Position numbers and translations under genes: made by a program. Under the pieces are notes generated by a model that ran no database searches, was not told where the DNA came from, and saw nothing but the letters and a program-made list of their open reading frames with translations. From positions 2,964,350 to 3,028,349 of the forward strand of contig NC_049983.1 in NCBI RefSeq assembly GCF_000003815.2: DNA of 64,000 bases, in the 5' to 3' direction. Source of the DNA: Branchiostoma floridae (taxonomy: Eukaryota > Chordata > Leptocardii > Amphioxiformes > Branchiostomatidae). Below are positions 63,966 to 64,000 of this stretch, piece after piece. Position 1 is the stretch's first letter. Each line of letters opens with the position of its first letter.

Positions 63966-64000
63966 GGTTCCTTGATTGGTTAACGTCTTGGTCAGTTATG

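Larger units (their letters stand above)
50156..64000 (+). other. Filamin intron 1 (to the end of the window)
   Basis: Donor GTAAGT at 50156. No downstream exon encoding the rest of CH1 was found on the plus strand, so at least 13.8 kb of first intron is inferred. It holds MITEs, SINE pieces, microsatellites and one candidate small ORF (60881-61180). Long stretches (51100-52900, 53100-54590, 55920-57560, 59100-60800, 62200-63800) show no recognisable feature. Confidence 0.6.

Overview
This is eukaryotic, metazoan DNA. Split genes with canonical GT/AG introns, a filamin first coding exon, a cilia-associated CFAP90 gene, tRNA-derived SINEs, many small foldback elements and a LINE point to an invertebrate deuterostome. 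A lancelet (Branchiostoma-like cephalochordate) is my best inference, but no single marker proves it. No bacterial or phage features were seen. There are two assembly gaps (runs of N at 31125-31224 and 42992-43339).

Four host genes can be read. (1) Minus strand, 6152-3905: a three-exon, 609-residue C2-domain protein with an 18-bp coding repeat and two duplicated tail exons. (2) Minus strand, 21168-11478: CFAP90 (C5orf49 family), three exons, 169 residues, every junction in phase. (3) Minus strand, 41588-23106: a seven-exon, 450-residue two-transmembrane protein like BK-channel beta / TipE auxiliary subunits, with eight extracellular cysteines. (4) Plus strand from 49819: the first coding exon of filamin; the rest of the window (50156-64000) looks like its first intron. 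Genes 3 and 4 are divergent across about 8 kb.

The most striking element is a nearly complete LINE retrotransposon at about 12.7-19.56 kb, antisense in CFAP90 intron 2. ORF1 (about 908 residues) begins with a clear DnaJ J-domain fold that lacks the HPD motif. It continues with a CX2CX8CX2C motif, a coiled coil, an SGNH/GDSL esterase domain and a proline-rich 27-residue repeat tail. ORF2 carries APE endonuclease, reverse transcriptase and a C-terminal CX2C...H...C knuckle, and is interrupted by one in-frame TAG. A YY1-like AAGATGGCGGC lies near its probable 5' end.

Most of the remainder is repeats: a 37/41-bp minisatellite (0.93-2.5 kb), a perfect 108-bp-arm palindrome (9.6-9.85 kb), a tandemly copied intron segment that carries a splice acceptor (24.9-26.2 kb), an AT-rich satellite of about 164-bp monomers with higher-order and inverted organisation (30.3-38.6 kb), a 2.1-kb TIR element inserted in that satellite (35642-37778), and several MITE families with visible target-site duplications.
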